Assembly: GCF_013870525.1 (NCBI RefSeq)
Contig: NZ_JACBXD010000008.1
Location: 1 to 64,000 of the forward strand
Length of the DNA stretch: 64,000 nt
Source of the DNA: Amycolatopsis pittospori
GTDB taxonomy: Bacteria; Actinomycetota; Actinomycetes; Mycobacteriales; Pseudonocardiaceae
Direction: 5' to 3'
In this document: positions 1 through 8,530 of the stretch, in pieces
Layout: every line of letters starts with the position of its first letter
How positions within the stretch are numbered: position 1 is the stretch's first letter
The notes under the pieces: model-generated
Told to the model about the DNA's origin: nothing
The model's database searches: none
What the model saw: only the letters and a program-made list of their open reading frames with translations
Made by a program: the position numbers and the translations under genes

Positions 1-1006
1 CTCGGTGTTCGGCGGGCGCGGCGAGGCTGTACTGCGTCTGGGTGATCATGTCGTGCGCGGAGAACACGCCCGAGATCGTCCACAGCACTACGAGCGTGAC
101 CAGGCCTGGTGCCCAGCCGGTCGGGATCAGCACCAGGCTGCTCGCGACGGTCAGCGCGCCCAGGACCTTGACCTGCCGTTCCCGGGGGATCCGGCTCAGC
201 AGGATCCCGCCGAGCACCGAACCGACCGGGTTCGCGGCCAGGAGCCACGGCAGGGCACCCGCCCCGCCGAGTTCGGCGGCGACCGGGACGGCGAGGCCTT
301 CGGGCACGACGTAGAAACCACAGCAGCAGGCGATGAGCAGCAGCCAGCGCAGCTTGCGGTCACGGGCGACCAGGCGGCATCCCTCGATCAGGGAGGGTCG
401 CGCGTGGTGACGCGGCGCCGCGGGCGGGTACCGCTTGAGCCCGAAGCGGAGCATGACCGCCGAGAGCGCGAACGTTCCCGCGTCGATCAGCAGCGCGCCG
501 GGAACGCCGAGGCCGGTGACGACGGCGGCGCCCGCGCCGAAACCGACCACGAGCCCGGCCTGATACGTCGAGGAGATGACGGCCTGGCCGACGACCAGCC
601 TGTCCGGGTCGAGCAGATCCGGCAGCATCGCCTGGCGCGCCGCGTAGAAGGGACCGGCCATCAGCTGCACGAGGAACAACAGCGCGGCCGCGGCGGGCAG
701 CGGCAGGCCGGGCACCGCCATCAGCGCGATCAGGACCGCGCGGCCGACGTCGGCCGCCACCATCACGGTGCGGCGCGAGAACCGGTCGGCGATCCCGCCC
801 AGCGCTCCGCCGAGAAGATCGGGCACGAAAGTCAGCGCGTACGCGGCCGACGCCCAGCCCGCGGACGCCGTCCGGTCGAACACCAGCACCGTGAGCGCGA
901 CCCTGGCCAGCTGGTCGCCGGCCACCGAGAGCAGATGCGCGAGCCAGATCCGGCGGAACTCGGCGACCGCGAAGACACTGCGGAACGTCGCCGCCCGTGC
1001 TGGCAT
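1..1006 (-). CDS. MFS transporter, partial (runs off the left edge)
   Basis: The reading frame enters from the ATG at 1006 and is still open at base 1, so the C-terminus lies outside the window. The visible ~335 residues begin MPARAATFRSVF and alternate hydrophobic helices with short basic loops. An early DRFSRR stretch matches the loop 2-3 signature of major facilitator exporters. The closest type is the MFS_3 / enterobactin-exporter-like class of drug or siderophore efflux proteins; the substrate cannot be told. A GAGG lies only about 4 nt before the ATG, so the start is not certain. Confidence 0.8.
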   Translation of the reverse strand, partial: MPARAATFRSVFAVAEFRRIWLAHLLSVAGDQLARVALTVLVFDRTASAGWASAAYALTFVPDLLGGALGGIADRFSRRTVMVAADVGRAVLIALMAVPGLPLPAAAALLFLVQLMAGPFYAARQAMLPDLLDPDRLVVGQAVISSTYQAGLVVGFGAGAAVVTGLGVPGALLIDAGTFALSAVMLRFGLKRYPPAAPRHHARPSLIEGCRLVARDRKLRWLLLIACCCGFYVVPEGLAVPVAAELGGAGALPWLLAANPVGSVLGGILLSRIPRERQVKVLGALTVASSLVLIPTGWAPGLVTLVVLWTISGVFSAHDMITQTQYSLAAPAEHR

Positions 1007-1135
1007 GCGCCTCAGGCTGTCGTGAAGCGGCCACTTTGCGCAACCCCCGAAAAAGTTCGAAAAATATCCGGGCCGGTGTCGAACCGGGGCGAGTCCGTTC
1101 GACGTGTGAGTAAGAGACGAGGAACGGAGAATCCG

Positions 1136-1426
1136 ATGTCGCATTCACTGGGGCCGCTGGCGAACAACCTGGCCGCCTACGCCATCTACTCGACCGCGCA
1201 GACCGAGATGCGCCACGCCTACAAACTGATCGAGGTGGGCGACTACCTCGGTGCCGCCGCCGAGATCGACTCCGCCGCGCACGCCGCCGAGGTGCTCGCC
1301 CGCGCCACCTTCGACCTGGACGCCGAACGCTCCGAACGATGGCTCAGAGTCGTCGCCGCCCGAAGGCGTTTCGCCGAGCAGGCCCGCGTGCGCGCCGGAG
1401 AACGCGAACTTGCGCTCGCCGCCTGA
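1136..1426 (+). CDS. small alpha-helical hypothetical protein (96 aa)
   Basis: I do not recognise the family. The ATG at 1136 follows a purine-rich GGAACGGAG, which decides the start within a longer open frame. The product has no signal peptide or membrane segment. It is rich in Ala, Glu and Arg and looks all-helical: a first half with SLGPLANNLAAYAIYSTAQTE, a GDYLGAAAEIDSAAHAAEVL stretch, and a basic tail. It lies divergent to the MFS gene and converges, 12 bp apart, on the AraC-type regulator. Confidence 0.55.
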   Translation: MSHSLGPLANNLAAYAIYSTAQTEMRHAYKLIEVGDYLGAAAEIDSAAHAAEVLARATFDLDAERSERWLRVVAARRRFAEQARVRAGERELALAA

Positions 1427-1438
1427 TCTTCCTGCCGC

Positions 1439-2377
1439 TCAACGGAAAGCGCGACGATAGGTCAGCGGACTGACACCGGTCGTCCGCTTGAACCGGTCGC
1501 GAAACGACGTGGGGGAGCCGAAACCGACGTCGGCGCCGATCCGCTCGACGGCGTCTTGAGTGGTCTCCAGAAGATGTTGCGCCTGCCGGATACGCGCCCG
1601 ATGCAGCCACTGCAACGGTGTCGTCCCGGTCTGTTCGCGGAAATGCCGGATCAGCGTGCGCGTACTCGTTCCGGCCCGGGCGGCGATATCCGCCAGGCTG
1701 AGGTCGTGGGCGAGATTCTCTTGCATCCACAGCAAAGTCGGCTCCAGCGCGGCTCCTCGCGGTGCGGGCGGATGCTGAAGCGCGATGAATTGCGCCTGAC
1801 CGCCTTCCCGTTCCAGCGGCATCACCGAAAGGCGGGCCGCGTCGGCCGCGACGGCGGATCCGTAGTCGTGGCGGATCAGGTGCAGGCACAGGTCGAGCCC
1901 CGCGGCGGCGCCGGCGGAGGTGAGGATCTGCCCGTTGTCGACGTAGAGGACGTCCGGGTCGACGTCGATCTCCGGGTAGGACTCGGCGAGTACCTCGGCC
2001 GCGACCCAATGCGTGGTGGCGCGGAGGCCGTCGAGCAGGCCCGCGGCGGCGAGAACGAAGGTGCCGGAACAGATCGAGGCGATCCGCTTTCCCTTCGCGG
2101 CGGCCGAAGTGAGCGCGTCGCGGACGGCGGGCGGCAGCGGCTGGGCCGGTTTCGCGGTGCCCGGGACGATGATCGTGTCGGCCTCGCACAGCACTTCCAG
2201 GCCCCAGGGCGCGCGCAGGCTGAAGTGCCCGGCGTCGACGTCCGGATGTTCGGCGCAGATGAGGACGCGGTAGCCGGCGCTCCCGTCCGGCAGCCGGGTC
2301 CTGGTGAAGACCTCGATGGGCGTGGACAGGTCGAACGGGATCACCTGGTCCAGCGCGAGCACGGCGACGGTGTGCAT
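1439..2377 (-). CDS. GlxA-type transcriptional regulator (DJ-1/PfpI domain + AraC HTH)
   Basis: A 312-residue protein with an N-terminal GATase1-like/DJ-1 domain (residues about 1-180, nucleophile-elbow ASICSGTF) and a C-terminal AraC helix-turn-helix pair (about 215-310, LADIAARAGTSTRTLIRHFR and a second helix near IGADVGFGSPTSFRDRFKR). This is the usual GlxA layout and length. The start is the ATG at 2377; the open frame continues upstream but lacks homology there. Target genes are unknown. It is divergent from the membrane protein gene at 2471, a possible target. Confidence 0.88.
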   Translation of the reverse strand: MHTVAVLALDQVIPFDLSTPIEVFTRTRLPDGSAGYRVLICAEHPDVDAGHFSLRAPWGLEVLCEADTIIVPGTAKPAQPLPPAVRDALTSAAAKGKRIASICSGTFVLAAAGLLDGLRATTHWVAAEVLAESYPEIDVDPDVLYVDNGQILTSAGAAAGLDLCLHLIRHDYGSAVAADAARLSVMPLEREGGQAQFIALQHPPAPRGAALEPTLLWMQENLAHDLSLADIAARAGTSTRTLIRHFREQTGTTPLQWLHRARIRQAQHLLETTQDAVERIGADVGFGSPTSFRDRFKRTTGVSPLTYRRAFR

Positions 2378-2470
2378 GACCGCGAACCTACCGCGAGGAT
2401 GGCGGGATCCCGTTGGAAGGCGTCGTTCACGCCACTGGGAGCGGACGCGGCCGGGTTCTAGCGTCGAACC

Positions 2471-2890
2471 ATGATGATCATCGCGCCGATTCTGATCGGG
2501 CTCGTCTACGTCGTGCTGATGTCGCTCATCCACGAGCCGCATCGCCGCCGCTTCAACGCGATCATGGTCGCGGGCGCCGGTGCCGCGTATCTGAGCGGCG
2601 GCGCGCTCGGTGGCTGGGAATTCGCCTTCATCGCCGTCGTGACCTACGTGGCCTACCGCGGCCTCGAATCGTGGACGTTCATCGGGATCGCCTGGCTGCT
2701 GCACACCGGCTGGGACGTCGTCCATCACCTCAAAGGCGCTCCGCTCATCCCGTTCGCGGAACACTCTTCGTTCGGCTGCGCGATCTGCGACCCGGTGATC
2801 GCCATCTGGTGCTTCGCGGGCGGACGATCGGTGACGGATTTCGTCCGCGCCCGTGTCGGTTCCCGTCGCGTGCGTTCGTCGGTCGGGTGA
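2471..2890 (+). CDS. small integral membrane protein (DUF6010-like)
   Basis: 139 residues with four probable membrane segments: an N-terminal IIAPILIGLVYVVLMSLI helix, two central helices rich in Gly/Ala and aromatic residues, and a C-terminal one around AICDPVIAIWCFAG. Conserved-looking His, Cys and Asp residues (LIHEPH, HTGWDVVHH, GCAICDP) recall DUF6010 proteins; that assignment is from memory of the family pattern. The next gene starts 21 bp later and is probably co-transcribed. Function unknown. Confidence 0.6.
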   Translation: MMIIAPILIGLVYVVLMSLIHEPHRRRFNAIMVAGAGAAYLSGGALGGWEFAFIAVVTYVAYRGLESWTFIGIAWLLHTGWDVVHHLKGAPLIPFAEHSSFGCAICDPVIAIWCFAGGRSVTDFVRARVGSRRVRSSVG

Positions 2891-2911
2891 AACGACCGGA
2901 AGGAGACACGG

Positions 2912-3205
2912 ATGACGGTGATCGTCGCGGGGAAGGTGTACGTGGACCCGGAGGTGCGGGACCCGTACGTCGAAGGCCATCAGGTGATCGTCGAGCGGGC
3001 GCGCGTGTATCCCGGCTGTCTCGACGTGTCGATCTCGCCGGATCCGCTCGAAGCGGGCCGGGTGAACATCTTCGAGCACTTCGAGTCGGAGGAGGTGCTG
3101 GACGCCTGGCGCGCGATCTCGCCCGCGCCCACGTTCACGGCCGAGATCCGGGACGTCGAGGTCCTCAAACACCGGATCGCGCGTTCGGGTCCGCCGTTCG
3201 ACTGA
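2912..3205 (+). CDS. antibiotic-biosynthesis-monooxygenase (ABM) family protein
   Basis: 97 residues with the dimeric alpha/beta ferredoxin-like pattern of ABM proteins: a first strand VIVAGKVYVDPE, a helix, CLDVSISPDP, a strand NIFEHFES, then a helix with WRAIS. RBS GGAAGGAG sits 7-8 nt before the ATG. Such proteins act as small cofactor-free oxygenases or as stress-related enzymes; the substrate is not predictable. It follows the membrane protein gene and ends 44 bp before dinB, which has its own LexA-boxed start. Confidence 0.75.
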   Translation: MTVIVAGKVYVDPEVRDPYVEGHQVIVERARVYPGCLDVSISPDPLEAGRVNIFEHFESEEVLDAWRAISPAPTFTAEIRDVEVLKHRIARSGPPFD

Positions 3206-3236
3206 ACCGGGTCTTGGCTGGTAGGCCGCTTGATGC

Positions 3237-3248
3237 GAACATATGTTC
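3237..3248. promoter_or_regulatory. SOS box (LexA site) of dinB
   Basis: GAACATATGTTC is a perfect 12-bp palindrome fitting the actinobacterial LexA consensus GAAC-N4-GTTC. It ends one base before the dinB start codon at 3250, so bound LexA would cover the initiation region. No Shine-Dalgarno sequence precedes the start, which suggests a leaderless or near-leaderless transcript. Confidence 0.85.
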
Positions 3249-3249
3249 T

Positions 3250-4440
3250 ATGACGATCGAGGGTCCCATCCTGCACGCCGACCTGGATTCGTTCTACGCC
3301 TCGGTCGAGCAGCGGGACGACCCGAGCCTGCGCGGGCGGCCGGTCATCGTCGGCGGCGGTGTGGTGCTGGCGGCCAGTTACGAGGCCAAGGCGTACGGCG
3401 TGCGGACGGCGATGGGCGGCGGTCAGGCGCGGCGGCTGTGCCCGCACGCGATCGTGGTCCCGCCGCGGATGCACGCCTATTCGGCGGCGAGCAAGGCCGT
3501 CTTCGAGGTCTTCGACAACACGACGCCGCTGGTGGAGGGCATTTCGATCGACGAGGCCTTCCTCGACGTCGGTGGGCTGCTGAAGATCGCGGGCACGCCG
3601 AGCCAGATCGCCGCGAAACTGCGCCGGGACATCCTGGAGCAGGTCGGTCTGCCGATCACGGTGGGCGTCGCAAGGACGAAGTTCCTCGCGAAGGTCGCCA
3701 GCGGTGTCGCGAAACCCGACGGCCTCCTCGTCGTCCCGCACGACGGCGAACTGGAGTTCCTGCACCCGCTGCCGGTCGAGCGACTGTGGGGCGTCGGGAA
3801 GGTGACCGCGCGGAAGCTGCGCGAGCGCGGGGTGACGACGGTCGGGCAGATGGAGGGGTTCGGCGAGAAGGAACTCGTGCGGATGCTCGGCCGCGGTGTC
3901 GGCGTTCACCTGCATGCCTTGTCCCACAACGACGATCCGCGGCGGGTGCAGACCGGCCGGCGTCGCCGGTCGATCGGGGCGCAGCGCGCGCTCGGCAGCA
4001 GACCGCGGTCACCCGCCGAACTCGACGCTATGCTGCTGACGCTGGCCGACAGGCTCGCCCGGCGGTTGCGCGCCGCGCACCGGGTGTGCCGGACCGTCGT
4101 GCTGCGGATGCGGTTCGCCGACTTCACCAAGGCCACGCGCTCGCACACCCTGCTGGAGGCGACCGAACAGACCGGCACGATCGTCGCGGCCGCGCGAGAT
4201 CTGCTCGCCGCGGCGAGACCGCTGATCGACGAACGCGGGCTCACCCTGATCGGCCTCGCGCTCACCAACCTGTCGAAGGACGACGCGATCCAGCTGGCGT
4301 TGCCGTTCGAGGCGAAACCGAGGGACGCGCTGGACTCGACGCTCGACACCGTCCGGGACCGCTTCGGATCGAAGTCCATCACCAGAGCCGTGCACCTGGG
4401 GCAGGCCGAGCAGCCGTGGGTGCCGCTGCTACCGGACTGA
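3250..4440 (+). CDS. dinB: DNA polymerase IV (Y-family translesion polymerase)
   Basis: The 396-residue product is full length for DinB. The palm carries the first catalytic aspartate in HADLDSFYASVE (D11) and the second acidic pair in GISIDEAFLDV (D101, E102). An HhH segment (LWGVGKVTARKLRERGVTTVGQ) and a little-finger domain follow, and the C-terminus ends in QLALPFE and beyond, near where a beta-clamp motif is expected. It copies past damaged bases at low fidelity. The start is the ATG at 3250 directly after a LexA box, not the much longer upstream open frame. rnhA follows 21 bp downstream, so SOS induction may carry into it. Confidence 0.95.
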   Translation: MTIEGPILHADLDSFYASVEQRDDPSLRGRPVIVGGGVVLAASYEAKAYGVRTAMGGGQARRLCPHAIVVPPRMHAYSAASKAVFEVFDNTTPLVEGISIDEAFLDVGGLLKIAGTPSQIAAKLRRDILEQVGLPITVGVARTKFLAKVASGVAKPDGLLVVPHDGELEFLHPLPVERLWGVGKVTARKLRERGVTTVGQMEGFGEKELVRMLGRGVGVHLHALSHNDDPRRVQTGRRRRSIGAQRALGSRPRSPAELDAMLLTLADRLARRLRAAHRVCRTVVLRMRFADFTKATRSHTLLEATEQTGTIVAAARDLLAAARPLIDERGLTLIGLALTNLSKDDAIQLALPFEAKPRDALDSTLDTVRDRFGSKSITRAVHLGQAEQPWVPLLPD

Positions 4441-4461
4441 CCCCGTCGCTAGGGTGTCCCG

Positions 4462-4956
4462 GTGGTGGATTCAACGGGTTCGGTCGAGATCTACACCGAC
4501 GGCGCGTGCAGCGGGAATCCCGGTCCCGGCGGCTGGGGCGCGGTCCTGCGGTACGGCACGGTCGAGAAGGAGATCTACGGCGGCGAACTCGGGCCGACCA
4601 CGAACAACCGGATGGAACTGACCGCGCCCATCGAGGCGCTGGAAAGCCTGAAGCGCCGGGTCACGGTGAACATCTACACCGACAGCACGTACGTCCGGAA
4701 CGGCATCACCAGCTGGGTGCGGAACTGGAAGAACAACGGCTGGATGACCTCGGCGAAGACGCCGGTCAAGAACGCGGACCTGTGGCGCCGTCTCGACGAG
4801 GCCGCTTCGCGGCACGACGTCGAATGGCACTGGGTCAAGGGGCACGCGGGGCACCCGGAGAACGAGCGAGCGGACCGGCTCGCCGTCAAGGGCGTGGAAG
4901 AGGTCGTCGGCCGACCCGTCGTCCAGCCCGGCGAGCGGTCCGCCCGGCGTCGTTAG
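4462..4956 (+). CDS. rnhA: ribonuclease HI
   Basis: 164 residues with the whole type 1 RNase H signature. The acidic tetrad can be placed at D13 ([11 protein letters not shown]), E52 (NNRMEL), D74 ([10 protein letters not shown]) and D138 (NERADRLA), with the catalytic-loop His in KGHAGHPEN. It degrades RNA in RNA:DNA hybrids. Start is one of two tandem GTG codons at 4462 and 4465. It probably forms an operon with dinB and converges on a secreted-protein gene 6 bp away. Confidence 0.93.
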   Translation: MVDSTGSVEIYTDGACSGNPGPGGWGAVLRYGTVEKEIYGGELGPTTNNRMELTAPIEALESLKRRVTVNIYTDSTYVRNGITSWVRNWKNNGWMTSAKTPVKNADLWRRLDEAASRHDVEWHWVKGHAGHPENERADRLAVKGVEEVVGRPVVQPGERSARRR

Positions 4957-4962
4957 GAACCG

Positions 4963-5646
4963 TCAGCAGCTGACGTTGACCTTGGCGCTCTTGGAGAACG
5001 ACACGTGGACGTGGTCCATGTGGTTGGCGGTCGCGCCGCCGCGGTCCTCCATGGTGTCCCAGCCGCTGCCGTCGTTGTAGCGCTGGCGCCAGATGACGTA
5101 CGTGACGCCGAAGTCCTTCTGGTTGGCCAGGATGTAGTCGGCGATGGCGTTGCCGGTGGCGGTGTCCACCATGAAGTCCAGCGCGAGGCCGGAGGGGTGG
5201 TCGCTGGCGTTCGCACGGCCGGCGACGCCGCCGATGTTCTTGACACCGAACTTCGCCTTGATGTGATTGCCGACCTGTGCCACATGGGGCTTGGTGCCGG
5301 AGAGGCTGGTCGAACAGGAGGCCGTCGCGGCCGGCACGGTCTTCTTGACCGGGGCGGGGGCCTTGGTCGACGTCGTCGGCTTCGGGGGAGCCGCGGTGGT
5401 CGACGGGGGTGGGGTCGTCGTGCTGGAAGGCGGGGTGCTGCTGGTCGACGGCGGGGGAGTCACGCTGGAGATCGGGGGAGTCTGCAGCGAGAGCGCGGCA
5501 CTGGCCGCTTCGACGTCGGGGGAACCCGCGGTGGTCAGCCACATCGACGCCGGGAGCGCCGTGGCGACCGCTGCCGCGATACCCGCGGGGAGCTTCCACT
5601 TCGGAGCGTTGGTCTTGCGATGTCTGCCGGCCATTTCTCTGATCAC
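4963..5646 (-). CDS. secreted protein with Pro/Thr linker and M15-like peptidase fold domain
   Basis: 227 residues. After a short basic start comes a hydrophobic signal/anchor (LPAGIAAAVATALPASMW). A low-complexity linker rich in Pro, Ser and Thr spans residues about 55-105. A C-terminal domain carries metal-ligand-like motifs: SDHPSGLALDFM and a final MDHVHVSF. These His/Asp spacings recall the ARB_07466-like / peptidase M15-related domain found in actinobacterial cell-wall proteins. It probably acts on peptidoglycan outside the membrane. Start is GTG 5646 or ATG 5634. I see no c-di-AMP riboswitch upstream, although such genes often carry one. Confidence 0.75.
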   Translation of the reverse strand: MIREMAGRHRKTNAPKWKLPAGIAAAVATALPASMWLTTAGSPDVEAASAALSLQTPPISSVTPPPSTSSTPPSSTTTPPPSTTAAPPKPTTSTKAPAPVKKTVPAATASCSTSLSGTKPHVAQVGNHIKAKFGVKNIGGVAGRANASDHPSGLALDFMVDTATGNAIADYILANQKDFGVTYVIWRQRYNDGSGWDTMEDRGGATANHMDHVHVSFSKSAKVNVSC

Positions 5647-5830
5647 TCACCACTTCGGGGACGGGAACTCGCGTCGGGGGCCGCGAGCTCCGGGCAACAT
5701 TACGAAATGGACACGGCAAAGTCACGCCCGAGTGTTGTCGCCCACAGTTACCTTGATCGTTGAACCGAAGTGGGCTCACGTCCGTACAGACACAAGAAGT
5801 GCTTTTATGTGAGCACTGTGAGTGATCGGT

Positions 5831-6328
5831 TCAGCCGGATTTGCAGGCCTGGAACTGTGCCTCACCGTCCGGTGAGATCACGGTCATCCCCGGGACGCGC
5901 GGAGCCCGCCCCATCGCCGTCGACGCTGAAATCGCGGTACAAACCAGCTGGTTGACGGCTTGCCCGGACAATTTCCGCGCGCTGAACGGCAGGGAGATAT
6001 AGCCCGGATCGCCCGAAGAAACCGCGATGCCGCTCACTTCGGGCGGCACGAACGTCGTCAGCCCCTGCGCGGCCTCTTCCTCGCTCGGTCCCTTGAGAAG
6101 CAGCATGAGTGCGCCTTCGGGGGAGATGAACCCTTCCGTCGGCCGGGTCACCGGGATGACGCGCCCCTCGGAGACGAAATACAGGGTCACGCCACCCATG
6201 ACGGTCGTCCCCGTGGTCGGGCGGATCGACGGTCCGGGTCCGGCCGGGATGACGCCGGTCGGCTGCACGCCGCAGGCGGTCACCAGCGTCGCGGCCGCCA
6301 GGATCGCGAGAACGCGCGCCTTCCTCAT
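5831..6328 (-). CDS. GerMN-domain lipoprotein
   Basis: 165 residues. The lipoprotein signal peptide MRKARVLAILAAATLVTAC ends in a lipobox (LVTAC), so Cys19 would be acylated and the protein held on the outer face of the membrane. The rest is a single GerMN-like domain (VTLYFVSEGRVIPVTRP near its start, with later LLLKGPSEEE). The ATG overlaps the end of the histidine kinase gene by four bases, so it is the third gene of that operon. The kinase-plus-lipoprotein order resembles Streptomyces cseBC with the lipoprotein cseA, suggesting a role in modulating envelope-stress sensing (inference). Confidence 0.8.
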   Translation of the reverse strand: MRKARVLAILAAATLVTACGVQPTGVIPAGPGPSIRPTTGTTVMGGVTLYFVSEGRVIPVTRPTEGFISPEGALMLLLKGPSEEEAAQGLTTFVPPEVSGIAVSSGDPGYISLPFSARKLSGQAVNQLVCTAISASTAMGRAPRVPGMTVISPDGEAQFQACKSG

Positions 6329-7737
6329 CGGGTCACCCCCTCTGCCCGGTTCGGGATGCGCAGGACGAACCGTGCGCCGTGGCCGGTGTTGGCCGCGGTG
6401 ATGTCGCCGCCGTGCAGCCGGGCGTTCTCCAGCGCGATCGCCAGGCCCAGGCCGCTGCCTTCGGACCGGGCGCGGGAGGTGTCCGCCTTGGTGAACCGGT
6501 CGAACACATGCGGCAGGACCTCGGGGTCGATCCCGGGACCGTGGTCGTCGACCTCCAGGGTGACACCGTCGTCGTGGGTGCGCAGGCGGACCTCGACCGG
6601 GCCGGACCCGTGCCGGAACGCGTTGCCGACGAGGTTGGCCACGATCAGGTCGAGCCGCCGCCGGTCGACCCGGGCGATGACGCCTTCCGGCAGGTCGGTC
6701 ACCAGGTCTTCGCCGTCCCGCCAGCCCCGGGCGTCGAGGCTGTCGCGGATCGCCGTCGCGAGATCCCATTCGTCGAGGACGAGTTCGGCGCGGCCCGCGT
6801 CGAACCGGGAGATCTCGACCAGATCCTGAACCAGCCGCGTCAGCCTGCGGGTCTCTCCGGAGACCAGCCGCGCCGCGACCGCGGTGTCCGGCGGCAGGGC
6901 CTCCGCGTCCTCGTCCAGGACGTCGGTGACCGCGTTCATCGCCGCGAGCGGGGTACGCAGTTCATGGGAGACGTCGGCCACGAACCGGCGGGCGTCGGCC
7001 TCCATCGACCGAAGCTCGCCGACCGTCCGCTCCAGCTCGGCGGCCGTGTTGTTGAAGGTCGTGACCAGTTCGGCCAGCTCGTCCGACCCCTTGGCGGGCA
7101 GCCGGACGTCGAGTCTCCCCTCGCCGAGCTGGGCCGCCGCGGTGTTGAGCGCGCGCACCGGCCGCAGCACCTGTCTGGCCGCCAGCAGGGCGAGCGCGGC
7201 GGCGAGCGGCAGGGCGAGCGCCGCCATCTGCCAGGCGTACTTCGCGAGTTCTTCGATGGCCTGTTGCTGCTGGGCGAGTGAGGTGAGCGAGTAGACCTGG
7301 AGCCCGCTGGGTCCCATCGACCCGTCCGGCTGCCGCGACAGCACCGGCATGCCGACCAGGAGTTCGGGGACGGCGTCGCGGTCCAGGCGCTGGAACTGGA
7401 TCCGGTTGTCGGTGGAGACCGTCTCCCTCAGTTCGGTGGAGAACGTGGTCAGATCCGGACCGTTGACCGACCGCATGCTCCGGTAGACCGCGACCGCGTT
7501 CAACCGCAGGCTGCCGGCGAAGTCGTTGAGCTGTTCCTGGGTCGGCGGTGTGGACAGCGGGCGACCGTACGCGGCGACCCGGTCCTTGAGCTGGTTCATC
7601 GCCGCGTCCTGGACGGCCCCGAGAATGGCGTTCCTGGCCGAGACGTAGCTGGCCCCGGCCGCGGCGGCCGCCCCGATGAGCGTCATCGCCGCGAAGGCCA
7701 GGATGAGCCGGGGCCGCAGGCCGGAGAGGACCCTCAT
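6325..7737 (-). CDS. membrane sensor histidine kinase (HAMP, HisKA)
   Basis: 470 residues. A first membrane segment (LILAFAAMTLIGAAAAAG) leads to an extracytoplasmic sensor region of about 130 residues, then a second helix (AALALPLAAALALLAA) and a HAMP linker. The DHp helix has the phospho-accepting His in FVADVSHELRTPL (about residue 258). The ATPase domain carries N (VANLVGNAFRHG), G1 (DHGPGIDPEVLPHVFDRF) and G2 (GSGLGLAIAL) boxes. It overlaps the response regulator by four bases (ATGA) upstream and the lipoprotein downstream, so all three are translationally coupled. Confidence 0.93.
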   Translation of the reverse strand: MRVLSGLRPRLILAFAAMTLIGAAAAAGASYVSARNAILGAVQDAAMNQLKDRVAAYGRPLSTPPTQEQLNDFAGSLRLNAVAVYRSMRSVNGPDLTTFSTELRETVSTDNRIQFQRLDRDAVPELLVGMPVLSRQPDGSMGPSGLQVYSLTSLAQQQQAIEELAKYAWQMAALALPLAAALALLAARQVLRPVRALNTAAAQLGEGRLDVRLPAKGSDELAELVTTFNNTAAELERTVGELRSMEADARRFVADVSHELRTPLAAMNAVTDVLDEDAEALPPDTAVAARLVSGETRRLTRLVQDLVEISRFDAGRAELVLDEWDLATAIRDSLDARGWRDGEDLVTDLPEGVIARVDRRRLDLIVANLVGNAFRHGSGPVEVRLRTHDDGVTLEVDDHGPGIDPEVLPHVFDRFTKADTSRARSEGSGLGLAIALENARLHGGDITAANTGHGARFVLRIPNRAEGVTR

Positions 7738-8429
7738 GAACGGCCGAACCGGTACCCGAAGCCGCGGACGGTCTGGACGTGGTCGGGTTTCGCGGGCACG
7801 TCTTCGATCTTCGCGCGTAACCGCTGGACACAGGCGTCGACCAGCCGGGAGTCGCCGAGGTAGTCGTGATCCCAGACGGCGGAGAGGATCTGCTGACGGC
7901 TGTAGACCTGCCCGGGCGTGCGCGACAGTTCCAGCAGCAGCTTCAGCTCCGTCGGGGTGAGCGAAACCGGCTCGCCGTTCTTCGTGACCACCAGCCCGGC
8001 CCGGTCGATGACCAGCCCGCCGTGCCGTTCGGCGGCGGCGTCGTCGTCGGCGTTCGCGGGCTTCTCGCTCACCGCGCGGCGCAGGACGGCGCGGATCCGG
8101 GCGTCGAGCACCCGGGGTTCGATCGGCTTGGTCACGTAGTCGTCGGCGCCCGCCTCCAGGCCGGCCACGATGTCGAAGTCGTCGCTGCGGGCGGTGAGCA
8201 TGATGATCGGGACCTCGCCGGCGGCGCGGATGCGACGGCAGGTCTCGAAGCCGTCGATTCCGGGCAGCATGAGGTCCAGCACGACGATGTCGGGCTGGTA
8301 CACCCGCAGTTTCTCCAGGCCGAGCTCACCGCTTTCGGCGGTGTGGACGGTGTGCGCCTGGCGGCGCAGAGCGAGTTCCAGCCCCTCTCGCACGGACGCG
8401 TCGTCTTCGATCAAAAGGACACTTGCCAC
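7734..8429 (-). CDS. OmpR/PhoB-family response regulator
   Basis: 231 residues. The receiver domain has the acidic pocket ED at residues 8-10, phospho-acceptor D52 in VVLDLMLPG, a conserved Thr in MLTARSD and Lys in VTKPIE. A C-terminal winged helix (about 130-231, LTPTELKLLLELSRTPGQVYSR, then VDACVQRLRAKIE and VRGFGYRF) binds DNA. Partner of the kinase encoded four bases into its 3' end. The winged-helix wording and the gene order are CseB/AfsQ1-like; the signal is not known from sequence. Confidence 0.93.
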   Translation of the reverse strand: MASVLLIEDDASVREGLELALRRQAHTVHTAESGELGLEKLRVYQPDIVVLDLMLPGIDGFETCRRIRAAGEVPIIMLTARSDDFDIVAGLEAGADDYVTKPIEPRVLDARIRAVLRRAVSEKPANADDDAAAERHGGLVIDRAGLVVTKNGEPVSLTPTELKLLLELSRTPGQVYSRQQILSAVWDHDYLGDSRLVDACVQRLRAKIEDVPAKPDHVQTVRGFGYRFGRS

Positions 8430-8530
8430 GCCGCCATTATTCGGATGTCACGGCGCGAGTGCGACTCGGCTCGATCTTGTAGCAGAACCATGACATTGTC
8501 CGGACCTCTTGGCTAAACGGCGCCGGGACA

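Noticed and set aside
5..1135. 473-aa plus-strand open frame
   Set aside because: Arg/Gln/Gly-rich shadow of the MFS gene on the other strand; only its last 96 codons (from 1136) look real.
5647..5830. c-di-AMP riboswitch upstream of the secreted peptidase-like gene
   Set aside because: The conserved ydaO-type blocks are not present.
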